Shown: positions 8,880 through 18,160, numbered from the stretch's first letter. The stretch is DNA of 64,000 nt from Lysobacterales bacterium (GCA_016721015.1 JADKJL010000011.1:333890-397889), one strand, 5' to 3'. The notes: generated by a model not told the origin, from the sequence alone. Program-made: numbers and translations.

Positions 8880-9391
8880 TCACCCTGGGACAACTCAATA
8901 CGATGCCGCGGGAAATGTTTCGCAGCGCGCTGGCCGGCATTTTCGAACATTCGCCGTGGGTACCGGATCGTGCCTGGTCCCACCGACCGTTCGCCGATAC
9001 TGCGGCGTTGCACGGCGCGATGTGCGAGGTGGTGGCCAGCGCCGATCGCGAAGAACAGCTCGCGCTGGTTCGCGCTCATCCGCAACTCGCTGGAAAGGCC
9101 GCCATGCGTCGCGAGCTGACCTCGGCCTCGGCAGCGGAGCAATCCGGCGCCGGCCTCGATCAATGCAGTGCAGAGGAGTTTGTCGCGATCACGCAGCTCA
9201 ACACGGCGTACATGGAAAAGTTCGGTTTCCCGTTCATCCTTGCCGTGCGCGGCCACACCCGTGCGAGCATCATCGATACCTTGCAGATTCGGGTGGACAA
9301 CACCGCGGAAGTCGAGTTTGCCGAAGCATTGCGACAGATCGAGACCATCGCGCGCTTTCGACTTGAAAGCACGCTTGAGCTCAACGGATGA
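8876..9391 (+). CDS. uraD: OHCU decarboxylase UraD
   Basis: 2-oxo-4-hydroxy-4-carboxy-5-ureidoimidazoline decarboxylase, which forms S-allantoin from the UraH product. The 171-residue all-helical protein shows the family hallmarks: FEHSPWVPDRAW near residue 23, RAHPQLAGKAAM near 66 with the catalytic His of the HPxL motif, SAAEQSGAGLD, and EKFGFPFILAVRGHTR near 118. It overlaps puuE by 4 nt and ends 31 nt before alc. The length matches bacterial single-domain UraD. Confidence 0.95.
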   Translation: MITLGQLNTMPREMFRSALAGIFEHSPWVPDRAWSHRPFADTAALHGAMCEVVASADREEQLALVRAHPQLAGKAAMRRELTSASAAEQSGAGLDQCSAEEFVAITQLNTAYMEKFGFPFILAVRGHTRASIIDTLQIRVDNTAEVEFAEALRQIETIARFRLESTLELNG

Positions 9392-9422
9392 GCGTTCCCC
9401 AAACAATCGCCAGGAATCCCGC

Positions 9423-10433
9423 ATGGCCCTGACTCAAATCGATGCCGACGCGCCCGATTTCGTGCGCCGTCACGTCAATCTCGCCGATGAACGCCTTGGC
9501 GCGAAGGCCTTGTCGTGCAGCGATGATTTCTTCGCCGCGATGCAGCGCATGCTCAATCCGCAAGCGGCGGAGTTTGTGCCTGGAAAATACGATACGAATG
9601 GCAAATGGATGGATGGCTGGGAAAGTCGGCGTCGACGCGGGCCGGGACATGACTGGTGCATCGTCAAGCTCGCGCGTCGCGGCGTGATCCGTGGGCTGGA
9701 TCTCGATACCAGCCACTTCACCGGCAACTTTCCGCCGGCCGCTTCACTGGAAGGCTGCCTGATCGAGCACGCTGATCCGGATGCCGCAACCAAATGGTTT
9801 CCGATCCTTGGCGCGGTCAACCTGGCCGGGAATCGACATCACTACTTTGCCATCGACGGCGATCGGGCCTGCAGCCATGTGCGACTCAATCTTTTCCCGG
9901 ATGGCGGGCTGGCACGCCTGCGCATTTACGCAACACCGGATTTCGGCGCGGCGATCACCGACGACGACGGCCTGATCGATCTCGCGGCGGCCTTGAACGG
10001 TGCCACCGCATTGGCGGCCAACAATGAGCACTTCGGATCCGCGTCGGCCCTGCTGTTGCCGGGGCGCGGCATCAACATGGGTGATGGCTGGGAAACGCGA
10101 CGTCGGCGCGAGCCCGGCCACGACTGGTGCATCATCGCGTTGGCGAGCGCCGGCGTGATCGAGGCGATAGAAGTCGATACCGCCCACTTCAAGGGCAACT
10201 ACCCGGATCGCTGCTCGATCCAGGCGGCTCACGTGCCGGGCGCTACGCGTGAATCAATCGTCACCCAGTCAATGTTCTGGCCGCTGCTGTTGCCCGAGCA
10301 AGCCTTGCAGATGGATGCCCAGCATCACTTCCGCAGCGAGATCGTTGCCCACGAGCCGATCACCCATGTCCGCCTGAACATCCATCCCGATGGCGGTATT
10401 TCGCGATTGCGCCTGCGTGGTCGCCCGGCATGA
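9423..10433 (+). CDS. alc: allantoicase
   Basis: Allantoicase hydrolyses allantoate to ureidoglycolate and urea. The 336-residue product shows the two tandem jelly-roll repeats of the family: GWESRRRRGPGHDWCIVKLA with DTSHFTGNFPP near residues 70-105, and GWETRRRREPGHDWCIIALA with DTAHFKGNYPD near 225-260. Each repeat ends with an N/I-P-D-G-G-hydrophobic-A/S-R-L-R turn. The ATG at 9423 gives the normal MALTQIDADAPDFVRR start; the frame upstream only shadows uraD. Its stop overlaps allA by 4 nt. Confidence 0.95.
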   Translation: MALTQIDADAPDFVRRHVNLADERLGAKALSCSDDFFAAMQRMLNPQAAEFVPGKYDTNGKWMDGWESRRRRGPGHDWCIVKLARRGVIRGLDLDTSHFTGNFPPAASLEGCLIEHADPDAATKWFPILGAVNLAGNRHHYFAIDGDRACSHVRLNLFPDGGLARLRIYATPDFGAAITDDDGLIDLAAALNGATALAANNEHFGSASALLLPGRGINMGDGWETRRRREPGHDWCIIALASAGVIEAIEVDTAHFKGNYPDRCSIQAAHVPGATRESIVTQSMFWPLLLPEQALQMDAQHHFRSEIVAHEPITHVRLNIHPDGGISRLRLRGRPA

Positions 10434-10930
10434 GTGGCAGCGTGCGAGCGTTGCGCATCGAATCCTTGACGCGCGCGGCCTTTGCGCCATTTGGCGATGT
10501 CATCGAAGCGGATTCTGCGAACGATCGCTACGCGGTCAACGAGGGGACCGCGATGCGCTTCCATGATCTGGCCAGGATTGATGCAGCGCTCGATAACGGC
10601 CAGCCTGTCGTCAGCATTTTCCGTGCGCAACCGCGGGCCTTGCCGTTTGTGGTTGGCATGCTCGAGCGCCACCCGCTCGGCAGCCAGGCATTCGTGCCGC
10701 TCGATCCCGGGATATCGTTTGTCGTGGTCGTTGCTGCCGATCCGCAATCACCGCCCCGCGCATTCCTCGCACGTCGTGGACAAGGCATCAACTATCACCG
10801 CGGCACCTGGCATCACCCGCTGATCGCCCTCGAGATCATCAGTGATTTCCTCGTCATCGATCGCGGCGGCGAGGGCAGCAACTGCGATGAAGTGGTGCTC
10901 GAATCGAATTGGCGAATCGAGCCGTTTTAA
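10430..10930 (+). CDS. allA: ureidoglycolate lyase AllA
   Basis: Ureidoglycolate lyase releases glyoxylate and urea, the last step of the pathway encoded here. The 166-residue cupin-like protein has the AllA start (LRIESLTRAAFAPFGDVIE), FRAQPRALPFVVGMLERHPLGSQAFVPL in the middle, and the C-terminal GINYHRGTWHHPL motif whose His residues line the active site. It overlaps alc by 4 nt. Its stop overlaps that of the convergent puuD gene by 3 nt, so puuE-uraD-alc-allA form one transcript ending here. Confidence 0.93.
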   Translation: MSGSVRALRIESLTRAAFAPFGDVIEADSANDRYAVNEGTAMRFHDLARIDAALDNGQPVVSIFRAQPRALPFVVGMLERHPLGSQAFVPLDPGISFVVVVAADPQSPPRAFLARRGQGINYHRGTWHHPLIALEIISDFLVIDRGGEGSNCDEVVLESNWRIEPF

Positions 10931-12177
10931 TCGGACGAGTTAGCCGTCGTCGAACGCGATGCATGCCACTGCGCGAGGGTTTCGCGCTCCATGTCGCTGA
11001 TGCCGGTGACATTGCCCGGCGGCATGATCTTGAGGACGACCGCCTGGCGCTGGATCAGGTCGGCGTAGCGTTCGATCTCGCTGGCATCATCGAACATCAC
11101 GCCTTTCGGTGCGGTGGTCATCAAGCTCGGATGGGCCGAATGGCAGGCCGTGCAGTGGCGCTGCAAGATCGCCTGGACGTCGGTGATTTCAACGGCAGCG
11201 CCGAGGATTGTCTCCGGCTCAACGCGCACAGGCGATTGAGAAATTTGCGCTATCGGTGAAGCTGCGGGGACATCGGCAGGGGCTGATGGTGCCAGCCAGA
11301 CAAAGGTGCCGACCATTACCGCGACGCCAGCACCGAGCAAGCCCCAGGCACGATCACCGCTGTGCCAGAGCACGAAGAACTGGCGGATCAGCGCACCCGC
11401 GGCCATGAACAGGGCGAGCACGAGCCAGTTGTGTGGATGCGCGTAGGCGGTCGCGTAATGATTGCTCAACATCGCGAACACGACCGGCAGGGTGAAATAG
11501 GTGTTGTGGACCGAGCGTTGCTTGCCGCGCAAACCCGGCAGCGGATCGGGTGTGTCGCCGCGTGCAAGTGCGGCAACCATGCGTTTCTGCCCCGGGATGA
11601 TCACGAAGAACACATTCGCCGCCATGATCGTGCCAAGTGCCGCGCCGACCAGCAGGAAGGCGGCGCGACCGGCAAACCACTGCGTCGCCGCAAAGCAGAG
11701 TCCGATCGAAAGGAGGCCGACGAGCAGGCCGAGCAGACCATCACGAAAGCCAACGAGACGACAGAGCAGGTCGTAGCCAATCCACGCCGCGATTGGAAAC
11801 GCCAGTGCGAGGACGATGGCCTGCATCGGACTCAGCGCGACGACAGCCGGATCGATCAGATAGAGACTGGGCGCAAGCAGGTAGAGCAACACGAACAGGG
11901 CGAAACCGGATAGCCAGGTCGTGTAGGCCTTCCACTTTGACCAGTGCAGATCCTCGGGCATCCGAGCCGGTGCGGTCAGGTACTTCTGCTTGTGATAGAA
12001 GCCGCCGCCGTGCACCGACCACAGTTCGCCCGCGACTCCGGCCGGTGCGTGCGCGGCCGGTTTCAGCGAGCGATCCAGCATGACGAAGTAGAACGATTCA
12101 CCGATCCAGGCGATCGCCGCGACCACATGCAGCCAGCGCAGGGCGAGGCCGAGGCATTCGAGAATGTAGTCGGTCAC
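10927..12177 (-). CDS. puuD: membrane urate hydroxylase PuuD with C-terminal cytochrome c domain
   Basis: PuuD is the integral-membrane urate oxidase of proteobacteria that lack uricase; it passes electrons to the respiratory chain instead of making hydrogen peroxide. The 416-residue product begins with WLHVVAAIAWIGESFYF and has about eight or nine hydrophobic helices up to residue 300. A C-terminal c-type cytochrome domain follows, with CTACH at 342-346 and a candidate Met ligand in MPPGNVT near 386. It starts at a GTG, 39 nt after uraH, so the two are one operon. Its 3' end meets allA tail to tail. No soluble uricase gene is present in the window, which fits this route. Confidence 0.93.
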   Translation of the reverse strand: MTDYILECLGLALRWLHVVAAIAWIGESFYFVMLDRSLKPAAHAPAGVAGELWSVHGGGFYHKQKYLTAPARMPEDLHWSKWKAYTTWLSGFALFVLLYLLAPSLYLIDPAVVALSPMQAIVLALAFPIAAWIGYDLLCRLVGFRDGLLGLLVGLLSIGLCFAATQWFAGRAAFLLVGAALGTIMAANVFFVIIPGQKRMVAALARGDTPDPLPGLRGKQRSVHNTYFTLPVVFAMLSNHYATAYAHPHNWLVLALFMAAGALIRQFFVLWHSGDRAWGLLGAGVAVMVGTFVWLAPSAPADVPAASPIAQISQSPVRVEPETILGAAVEITDVQAILQRHCTACHSAHPSLMTTAPKGVMFDDASEIERYADLIQRQAVVLKIMPPGNVTGISDMERETLAQWHASRSTTANSSD

Positions 12178-12216
12178 GCGTGCGGTCCTGTGCGACGCAT
12201 CGGTTGAGCCGCCACC

Positions 12217-12570
12217 TCAACTTCCGCGATAGGTGCTGTAGCTGTACGGCGACAGCAGCAACGGAACATGCAGGTTGCCTTTCGCATCGGCAATGCCGAA
12301 GCGCAAGGTGACCACATCGAGAAAGCGTGGCTCGGTCTGGGCTACGCCGAGCATGGCGAAATAGTCGCCGGCGCGGAAATCCAGCTCGTACATGCCGACT
12401 TGCATCGTCGCTTCGGCCAGCAGCGGCGAATTGCAGCGGCCATCCGCATTGGTCATGCCGCGCATCAGCAGCTCGCGCCGATCCTCATGCAGGCGGAACA
12501 GCTCGAAGGCGATGCCGGCGGCCGGCTTGCCGCGTACGGTATCGAGCACATGTGTGGTCAGTTTTCCCAT
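12217..12570 (-). CDS. uraH: 5-hydroxyisourate hydrolase UraH
   Basis: Transthyretin-related hydrolase that converts 5-hydroxyisourate to OHCU. The 117-residue protein has all three signature regions: LTTHVLDTVRGKPAAG at residues 4-19 (catalytic His), the GRCNSP loop near 44, and the diagnostic C-terminal tetrapeptide YRGS preceded by HVPLLLSPYSYST. It is upstream of puuD on the same strand and diverges from xdhA across a region largely filled by a repeat element. PuuD and UraH act in succession, which fits their joint transcription. Confidence 0.96.
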   Translation of the reverse strand: MGKLTTHVLDTVRGKPAAGIAFELFRLHEDRRELLMRGMTNADGRCNSPLLAEATMQVGMYELDFRAGDYFAMLGVAQTEPRFLDVVTLRFGIADAKGNLHVPLLLSPYSYSTYRGS

Positions 12571-12643
12571 GATGTGTCGAGTTGGTGATGGCGATGTCCG
12601 GAATAGTGACGCGCTGAGGGTCGGCTGTCACGCTGAGGAGGAG

Positions 12644-12848
12644 CGGGAGTGGGGAGTGGGGAGTGGGGAGTGGGGAGTCGGGAGTCGGAAAAGAACAACC
12701 GAAACGCGTTTCGCCCACAATTTCGGCTTGTGCCGCAGCGCGCCGCCAATTTGACAGAAAACAGGCACGTTGTGTGAACTGCCCTTTCCAATTCCCCACT
12801 CCCGACTCCCCGACTCCCCACTCCCCACTCCCCACTCCCCACTCTCGG
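12644..12848. repeat. paired GGGGAGT / ACTCCCC array element
   Basis: About five GGGGAGT-type heptamers at 12644-12688 face an inverted array of ACTCCCC units at 12790-12845, with about 100 bp of unrelated sequence between. The arms can form a long G/C-rich stem. It occupies most of the 312-bp uraH-xdhA divergent region, which otherwise shows nothing I can name. The same architecture recurs at 46738-47103, and a GGGAATC variant sits inside lpxB at 45909. Whether it is a mobile MITE-like element or a recombination product is unknown. Confidence 0.8.
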
Positions 12849-12882
12849 TGACGTGAGGGATCATTCGGGCTACGCTTCGTCG

Positions 12883-14250
12883 ATGACGAATCCTGCATTC
12901 CGCTTGAATGGCACAACGGTCGATCTGACCGCCAGTGATCCGACCGAATCGCTGCTGCGCTGGCTCAACCGACGTGCCTCGCATGGCACCAAGGAAGGGT
13001 GCGCCGATGGCGATTGTGGTGCGTGCACGATTGCACTGATCGAATCGGGTGCCGGGGGGCAGCGCCGCTTCCGCGCGGTCAACAGTTGTCTTCTGCCGGT
13101 CGGGTCAGTCAGTGGACGCGACATCGTCACCGTCGAACATCTGGCCGACGCTGATGATCTGCATCCGGTCCAGCAGGCGATGGTCGAGTGCTCGGGTTCG
13201 CAATGCGGTTATTGCACGCCGGGATTCGTCATGAGCCTGTTTGCGGGTTTCAGCAACGGTGAGCTCGACGACCACACGACCGAGGGCAATCTGTGTCGCT
13301 GCACGGGCTACGCGCCGATTCGACGGGCGACCGATCAGCTGCGATCGTGCAAATCCGGCAGTGATCGTTTTTCCTCGATGCTGACCGCGCCCGCGCTGGA
13401 TATCGCCGAGGTCATCGGCGGGCGATATTTTCAGCCGCTGACGCTGGCCGCCGCTATCGATCTCAAGCGGCGCCATTCGCACGCCCACTGGATTGCCGGT
13501 GCGACTGATCTGGGTGTCGAACTCAGCCGCGGTCGGCGGCGCGACGAAACCTTCATCGCGCTCGATCGCATCGACGAACTCAAGCACATCAAGATCGACA
13601 GTGATGGCGTCACGATCGGCGCTGGTGTCGCATTGAGCGCCGTGGAATCGGAACTCGGCACGACGATTCCCGCGCTGGGTGAAATGTTGCGCTGGTTCGC
13701 CGCGCGACAAGTGAAAAATCGCGCGACCTTCGGCGGCAATCTTGGTACCGCTTCGCCGATTGGCGATCTGCTTCCGATCCTGCTCGCGCTTGATGGAGAG
13801 ATTCATCTGCACGGCTCGCGTGGCGCGCGTGTCGTCGCGGCTCAGGATTTCTTCATTGATTATCGCAAGACTGCCCGCAGCGACGATGAGTTGATTGTTG
13901 CCGTGCGTTTGCCGTTGAGCCCGCATCGAAGTGCCACCTACAAGGTCGCCAAGCGCCAGAGCGACGACATCAGCATTGTCGCTGCGGTGTTCGCGATGAG
14001 TCTCGATGAGGATCGACGCGTGCAGCATGTGCGGCTGGCGTATGGCGGTGTTGCGGCGATTCCGAAGCGCGCCTCGGCCACCGAGGGCTGGCTGCTCGGT
14101 CGCACCCTCGATGCGCCGACGATTGAACAGGCGGCCCGATTGCTGGCCGGGGAATTCACGCCGATGAGTGACCATCGCGCGAGTGCCGACTATCGACGTG
14201 CGCTGGTAGTGAATCTGTTTGCGCGATTCGTCGCGGAGCATTTCGCATGA
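12883..14250 (+). CDS. xdhA: xanthine dehydrogenase small subunit (2Fe-2S and FAD)
   Basis: Electron-transfer subunit of xanthine dehydrogenase, which makes urate from hypoxanthine and xanthine. The 455-residue protein joins two domains. An N-terminal iron-sulfur region has plant-type cluster cysteines (GCADGDCGACTIAL at 39-52) and the second cluster (CGYCTPGFV and EGNLCRCTGYAPIRRA near 110-155). A CO-dehydrogenase-type FAD domain covers about 180-455, with FGGNLGTASPIGDLLP near 285-300. I chose the ATG at 12883 (MTNPAFRLNG) because the extra upstream codons run into the repeat element. It overlaps xdhB by 4 nt. Confidence 0.94.
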   Translation: MTNPAFRLNGTTVDLTASDPTESLLRWLNRRASHGTKEGCADGDCGACTIALIESGAGGQRRFRAVNSCLLPVGSVSGRDIVTVEHLADADDLHPVQQAMVECSGSQCGYCTPGFVMSLFAGFSNGELDDHTTEGNLCRCTGYAPIRRATDQLRSCKSGSDRFSSMLTAPALDIAEVIGGRYFQPLTLAAAIDLKRRHSHAHWIAGATDLGVELSRGRRRDETFIALDRIDELKHIKIDSDGVTIGAGVALSAVESELGTTIPALGEMLRWFAARQVKNRATFGGNLGTASPIGDLLPILLALDGEIHLHGSRGARVVAAQDFFIDYRKTARSDDELIVAVRLPLSPHRSATYKVAKRQSDDISIVAAVFAMSLDEDRRVQHVRLAYGGVAAIPKRASATEGWLLGRTLDAPTIEQAARLLAGEFTPMSDHRASADYRRALVVNLFARFVAEHFA

Positions 14251-16592
14251 GCCGCCGCCAGATCGACCGTCATGAAAGCGCAATCGGCCATGTCAGTGGG
14301 CGCGCGGTGTATACCGATGAGCAACATGCGCCAACCGGCATGCTCAGCGTCTGGCCGGTGCAATCGCCGCATGCGCATGCGCGCATCGTTTCCATCGACG
14401 CGGATCGCGCACGACGCATGCCCGGCGTCCATGCCGTGCTCACCGACACTGATATTCCAGGCGAGAACGACACCGGCCCGATCGTGCACGACGAGCCGCT
14501 GATCCCTGCCAATCGCGTGCAATTCCATGGCCAGGCGGTGGCCTGGGTTGTGGCCGATGACGAGACTACGGCGAAGGCCGCCGCAGCCGCTGTCAACGTG
14601 GGCTACGAAGCGTTGCCGGCTTGCCTCGATATCGCGGATGCAATTGCCAACGCGAACTTCCATTGTCCACCCGCCCAGGTTCAGCGCGGGGATGCGAGCA
14701 CCGCACTGTCGAAAGCGACACATTGTCTGGATGGCGAACTGGATATCGGCGGCCAGGATCATTTCTATCTCGAGACCCAGGCGAGCTGGGCGCAGGTCGA
14801 TTCGGAAGGTCTGCTCCAGGTGACTTCATCGACCCAGCATCCGACCGAGACCCAGGCCATCGTCGCGCGCGTGCTCGGCCTGCCTTCGAACCGTGTCGTT
14901 TGCCGCAGCCTGCGCATGGGTGGCGGATTCGGCGGCAAGGAAACCCAGGCCAATCCGTATGCGGCGATTGCCGCGCTCGCCGCTCACGTCACGCGACGTC
15001 CGGTGCGGATCAAGTTGGCGCGCGGCATCGACATGCAAATGACCGGCAAGCGTCATCCGTTCTTCGCTCGCTATGAGGTGGGCTTTGATCAGCACGGAAT
15101 GTTGCAGGCGATGAAAGTGGCCCTGTTCGCCGATGGCGGCTGGAGTGTCGACCTGTCGCCACCCGTGCTGATGCGCGCAATGGTGCATGTCGACAACTCG
15201 TACTACTGCCCGAACGTTGAAATCACCGGTTTGATTGCGAAGACGAATTTGCCATCGAACACCGCATTCCGTGGTTTCGGCGGCCCCCAGGGCATGCTCG
15301 TCGGTGAGGAAATCATCGATCGCATCGCACGCCATCTCGGCCTGCCCCCGGAAACCGTGCGCGAACGCAATTTCTACCGCGAGGCTGAATCGCCGCCTCG
15401 CAACATCACGCCTTACGGACAAACGATCCGCGACAATCCGATTCCCGAGCTTTGGGCGCAACTGAAGACGGGCAGCGATTTCGATGCGCGTCGAATCGAA
15501 GTCGCGACGTTCAACGCAAGCCATGCGCACACCAAACGCGGCATCGCAATCACGCCGGTCAAGTTCGGCATCTCGTTCAACAAGGTCGAGTACAACCAGG
15601 CTGGCGCGCTCGTTCATATCTATACCGATGGCAGCGTCCAGCTCAATCATGGCGGCACCGAAATGGGCCAGGGCCTGCACTCGAAGATGCTCGCTGTCGC
15701 CAGTCGCACGCTCGGCATCAGCGTCGATCGCATCCAGATCATGGTTACCAGCACCGACAAGGTGCCGAACACGTCGGCGACCGCAGCCAGCAGCGGCTCG
15801 GATCTGAATGGTCAGGCGGTCAAGGCGGCCTGCGAGACCTTGTTGTCGCGGCTTGCCGAAGTCGCTGCCGGCTTGCTCGAATGTCGTGTAGGCGAGGTTG
15901 TCTTTGCCGACGATCAAGTGCATGCATCAAGCTCGAGCAAGCAGTCACTGGCTTTTGCCGATGTCGTCCAGGCGGCGTACAGCGCGCGGATCAGCTTGTC
16001 GGCAACAGGTTATTACCGAACGCCAGGGTTGTCCTGGGATGCACAAACCGGCAAGGGTCAGCCGTTTTACTACTTTGCCTGCGGCGCTGCGGTCAGCGAG
16101 GTCGAGATCTGCGGCTACACGGGTGTGCATCGCCTGTTGCGCGTCGATATCCTGCACGATGTCGGCGACTCGCTGGTCGAGGCGATCGATCGTGGCCAGA
16201 TCGAAGGCGGCTTCGTCCAGGGCATGGGATGGCTGACCTGCGAAGAACTGCGCTGGAGTGACAGCGGCAAGCTGCTGACCGACGCCCCGAGCACCTACAA
16301 GATCCCGACCAATGGCGAGGTGCCGAAAGATTTTCGGGTCGATCTTTTCAAGTGTGCGCAGAAGCCAGAAGCCCAGGTGATTTTCGGCAGCAAGGCGGTC
16401 GGCGAGCCGCCGTTGATGCTGGCGATGAGCGTACGCGAAGCCCTGCGCGAGGCGGTCTCCGCATTCGGTGATGCTCGACAAATTGCACTCGCGTCGCCGG
16501 CGACGCCCGAAGCGATATTCAACGCAATCGGGAAAGTCCGCGCATTCGGCCCATCAGCGGTGATGACGCCAGAACGGGTCGGCGCGCCTTGA
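14247..16592 (+). CDS. xdhB: xanthine dehydrogenase large (molybdopterin) subunit
   Basis: Catalytic molybdenum subunit of XDH, 781 residues, close to the bacterial XdhB norm. Molybdopterin-binding motifs are clear: GGGFGGKETQANPYA near residue 230, TAFRGFGGPQGM near 343, and HGGTEMGQGLHSKM near 470. The catalytic Glu is in GSKAVGEPPL near 718. It overlaps xdhA by 4 nt and its TGA overlaps the ATG of xdhC by 1 nt, so the three are one operon. No signal peptide, so the enzyme is cytoplasmic and probably NAD-linked. Confidence 0.95.
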   Translation: MSRRQIDRHESAIGHVSGRAVYTDEQHAPTGMLSVWPVQSPHAHARIVSIDADRARRMPGVHAVLTDTDIPGENDTGPIVHDEPLIPANRVQFHGQAVAWVVADDETTAKAAAAAVNVGYEALPACLDIADAIANANFHCPPAQVQRGDASTALSKATHCLDGELDIGGQDHFYLETQASWAQVDSEGLLQVTSSTQHPTETQAIVARVLGLPSNRVVCRSLRMGGGFGGKETQANPYAAIAALAAHVTRRPVRIKLARGIDMQMTGKRHPFFARYEVGFDQHGMLQAMKVALFADGGWSVDLSPPVLMRAMVHVDNSYYCPNVEITGLIAKTNLPSNTAFRGFGGPQGMLVGEEIIDRIARHLGLPPETVRERNFYREAESPPRNITPYGQTIRDNPIPELWAQLKTGSDFDARRIEVATFNASHAHTKRGIAITPVKFGISFNKVEYNQAGALVHIYTDGSVQLNHGGTEMGQGLHSKMLAVASRTLGISVDRIQIMVTSTDKVPNTSATAASSGSDLNGQAVKAACETLLSRLAEVAAGLLECRVGEVVFADDQVHASSSSKQSLAFADVVQAAYSARISLSATGYYRTPGLSWDAQTGKGQPFYYFACGAAVSEVEICGYTGVHRLLRVDILHDVGDSLVEAIDRGQIEGGFVQGMGWLTCEELRWSDSGKLLTDAPSTYKIPTNGEVPKDFRVDLFKCAQKPEAQVIFGSKAVGEPPLMLAMSVREALREAVSAFGDARQIALASPATPEAIFNAIGKVRAFGPSAVMTPERVGAP

Positions 16593-17464
16593 TGGACGAG
16601 CGATTGTTTTCGACGCTGGCGCGCTGGCTGGCCGATCGGCCGGTCGTGCTGGCAAGTGTTGCATCGACGCAAGGCGCGACCCCACGCAAATGCGGCAGCC
16701 GCATGCTGATCGGCACCCCGACCATCGACGGCAGCGTCGGCGGCGGCCTTGCCGAAGCGCACGTGATCGCCGAAGCGCGGAAGATGCTCGGCGCAGAAAT
16801 CGACAATTCCACGCTGATGCTCGATCTCGGGGGTGGAATCGGTGCGGCGGGAATCTGCGGCGGACGCATGCACATCGTCCTGCGGCGCTGGTCAGGTGCG
16901 GCCGATTGCCAGCTCGCCGGGCGCATTGCCGAGAGCCTGGCCGCAGGGCGACGCGTGCCTCTCGATTCTGGAGCACTTGGCACCGGTGTCGAATCCCAGC
17001 TGGCAATTCCGAACGTGCGCCTGCTCATCATAGGCGCAGGCCATTGCGGTGCGGCGCTGAGCGAACTGGCGCAGCCTCTCGATTTTGAAATACATGTTTT
17101 CGACTCGCGCGCCGAATGCCTGCTTTCGACAGCGTTCTCTCATGCAACGACACATTGCGGAGATGCTGATGAGCTCGGGCGAATTTCCGATACCGAGCGT
17201 GACGTCCAAGCGGTTCTGCTCAATCGCAATTTCGAGGCCGACGTCGCGGCGTTGCGCGTGTTGGGTCAAAAGCCGCCGCGCTTCATCGGCATGCTCGGCA
17301 GCCATCGACGCATCACCGAAGTGCGCCGGGCATTGCCGGAACTGCAGGAGCCGCTGCGGGATCTGGTGGCGCCGATCGGGCTCGATATCGGCGCCGAAAC
17401 TCCGCACGAAATCGCCATCAGCATCCTTGCCCAACTCATCGAACATCGACGCCGATATCGCTGA
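16592..17464 (+). CDS. xdhC: XdhC molybdenum cofactor insertion factor
   Basis: XdhC binds molybdenum cofactor, protects it and delivers it to the XdhB subunit. The 290-residue protein has an N-terminal XdhC/CoxI domain (STQGATPRKCGSRMLIG, GSVGGGLAEAHVI at 20-60) and a C-terminal Rossmann domain (LLIIGAGHCGAAL near 143, FIGMLGSHRR near 230, GAETPHEIAISILA near 265). The ATG at 16592 shares its A with the xdhB stop; a TTG one codon earlier is less likely. It ends 39 bp from the convergent response regulator. Confidence 0.93.
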   Translation: MDERLFSTLARWLADRPVVLASVASTQGATPRKCGSRMLIGTPTIDGSVGGGLAEAHVIAEARKMLGAEIDNSTLMLDLGGGIGAAGICGGRMHIVLRRWSGAADCQLAGRIAESLAAGRRVPLDSGALGTGVESQLAIPNVRLLIIGAGHCGAALSELAQPLDFEIHVFDSRAECLLSTAFSHATTHCGDADELGRISDTERDVQAVLLNRNFEADVAALRVLGQKPPRFIGMLGSHRRITEVRRALPELQEPLRDLVAPIGLDIGAETPHEIAISILAQLIEHRRRYR

Positions 17465-17503
17465 CAACCGGATTTCGACGTGGGCGGCGTACGCGTGGGC
17501 GGG

Positions 17504-18160
17504 CTATTGCGGCCCGCGCTGTTTCATTCCGCTGCGCCAGGCGAAAACGGCGGCCTGGGTGCGATCGCTGACATTGAGTTTGCCGAGCACGTTGCTGACG
17601 TGGGTCTTCACGGTTTTCTCGCCGATGCCGAGGCGCTCGGCGATCATCTGGTTGCTGAGTCCTTCGGCGACCAGGGCCAGCGTTTCACGCTCGCGCTGAC
17701 TCAGGGACTGCAAGGTATCGCTGCCCGGTTCGACGCCACGCCGCATTGCATCCATGAGGCGCGCCGCGATACGCGGGTGCAGGACGGCCTCGCCCAACGC
17801 GGCCTTGCGCAAGGTATCGGCCAGCGCGTCCGCATCGACGTCCTTGAGCAGGCAGGAAAGCGCACCAGCCTGCACGGCGGCGACGATTTGTTGCACATCT
17901 TCGAATGAGGTCAGCAGGACAACCTGGGTCTTCGGACTCGCGGCGCGGATCGCGCGCGTCGCCTCGATCCCGCCGCCGGGCATGACCAGATCGACCAGGG
18001 CGACATCGGGGGTATGTGCGCTGCACAGGCTTACCGCCGTCGCGGCGTCGCCGGCCTCGCCGACGATGGCGAGATCGGCGTGGGTTTCGAGAAAGCCCCG
18101 GATACCCTGGCGGACGAGGTCATGGTCGTCGGCGATGACGATGCGAATCGGATTGCTCAT
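17504..18160 (-). CDS. NarL/LuxR-family response regulator
   Basis: A 218-residue two-component regulator. The receiver domain (1-120) has the acidic pair D11-D12, the phospho-acceptor D57 in ALVDLVMP, and K106 in CLLKD. The C-terminal LuxR-type HTH (about 150-210) contains LSQREREVLALVAEGLSN-like sequence (here LSQRERETLALVAEGLSN) and IGEKTVKTHVSNVLGKLNV. It overlaps the histidine kinase gene upstream by 4 nt, so the pair is cotranscribed and probably cognate. Targets are not visible; the TonB receptor transcribed divergently from the kinase is a candidate. It is convergent with xdhC. Confidence 0.93.
   Translation of the reverse strand: MSNPIRIVIADDHDLVRQGIRGFLETHADLAIVGEAGDAATAVSLCSAHTPDVALVDLVMPGGGIEATRAIRAASPKTQVVLLTSFEDVQQIVAAVQAGALSCLLKDVDADALADTLRKAALGEAVLHPRIAARLMDAMRRGVEPGSDTLQSLSQRERETLALVAEGLSNQMIAERLGIGEKTVKTHVSNVLGKLNVSDRTQAAVFAWRSGMKQRGPQ

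Noticed and set aside
12571..12882. Molybdenum cofactor riboswitch before xdhA
   Set aside because: The region is mostly the GGGGAGT/ACTCCCC element; no Moco-motif core was visible.
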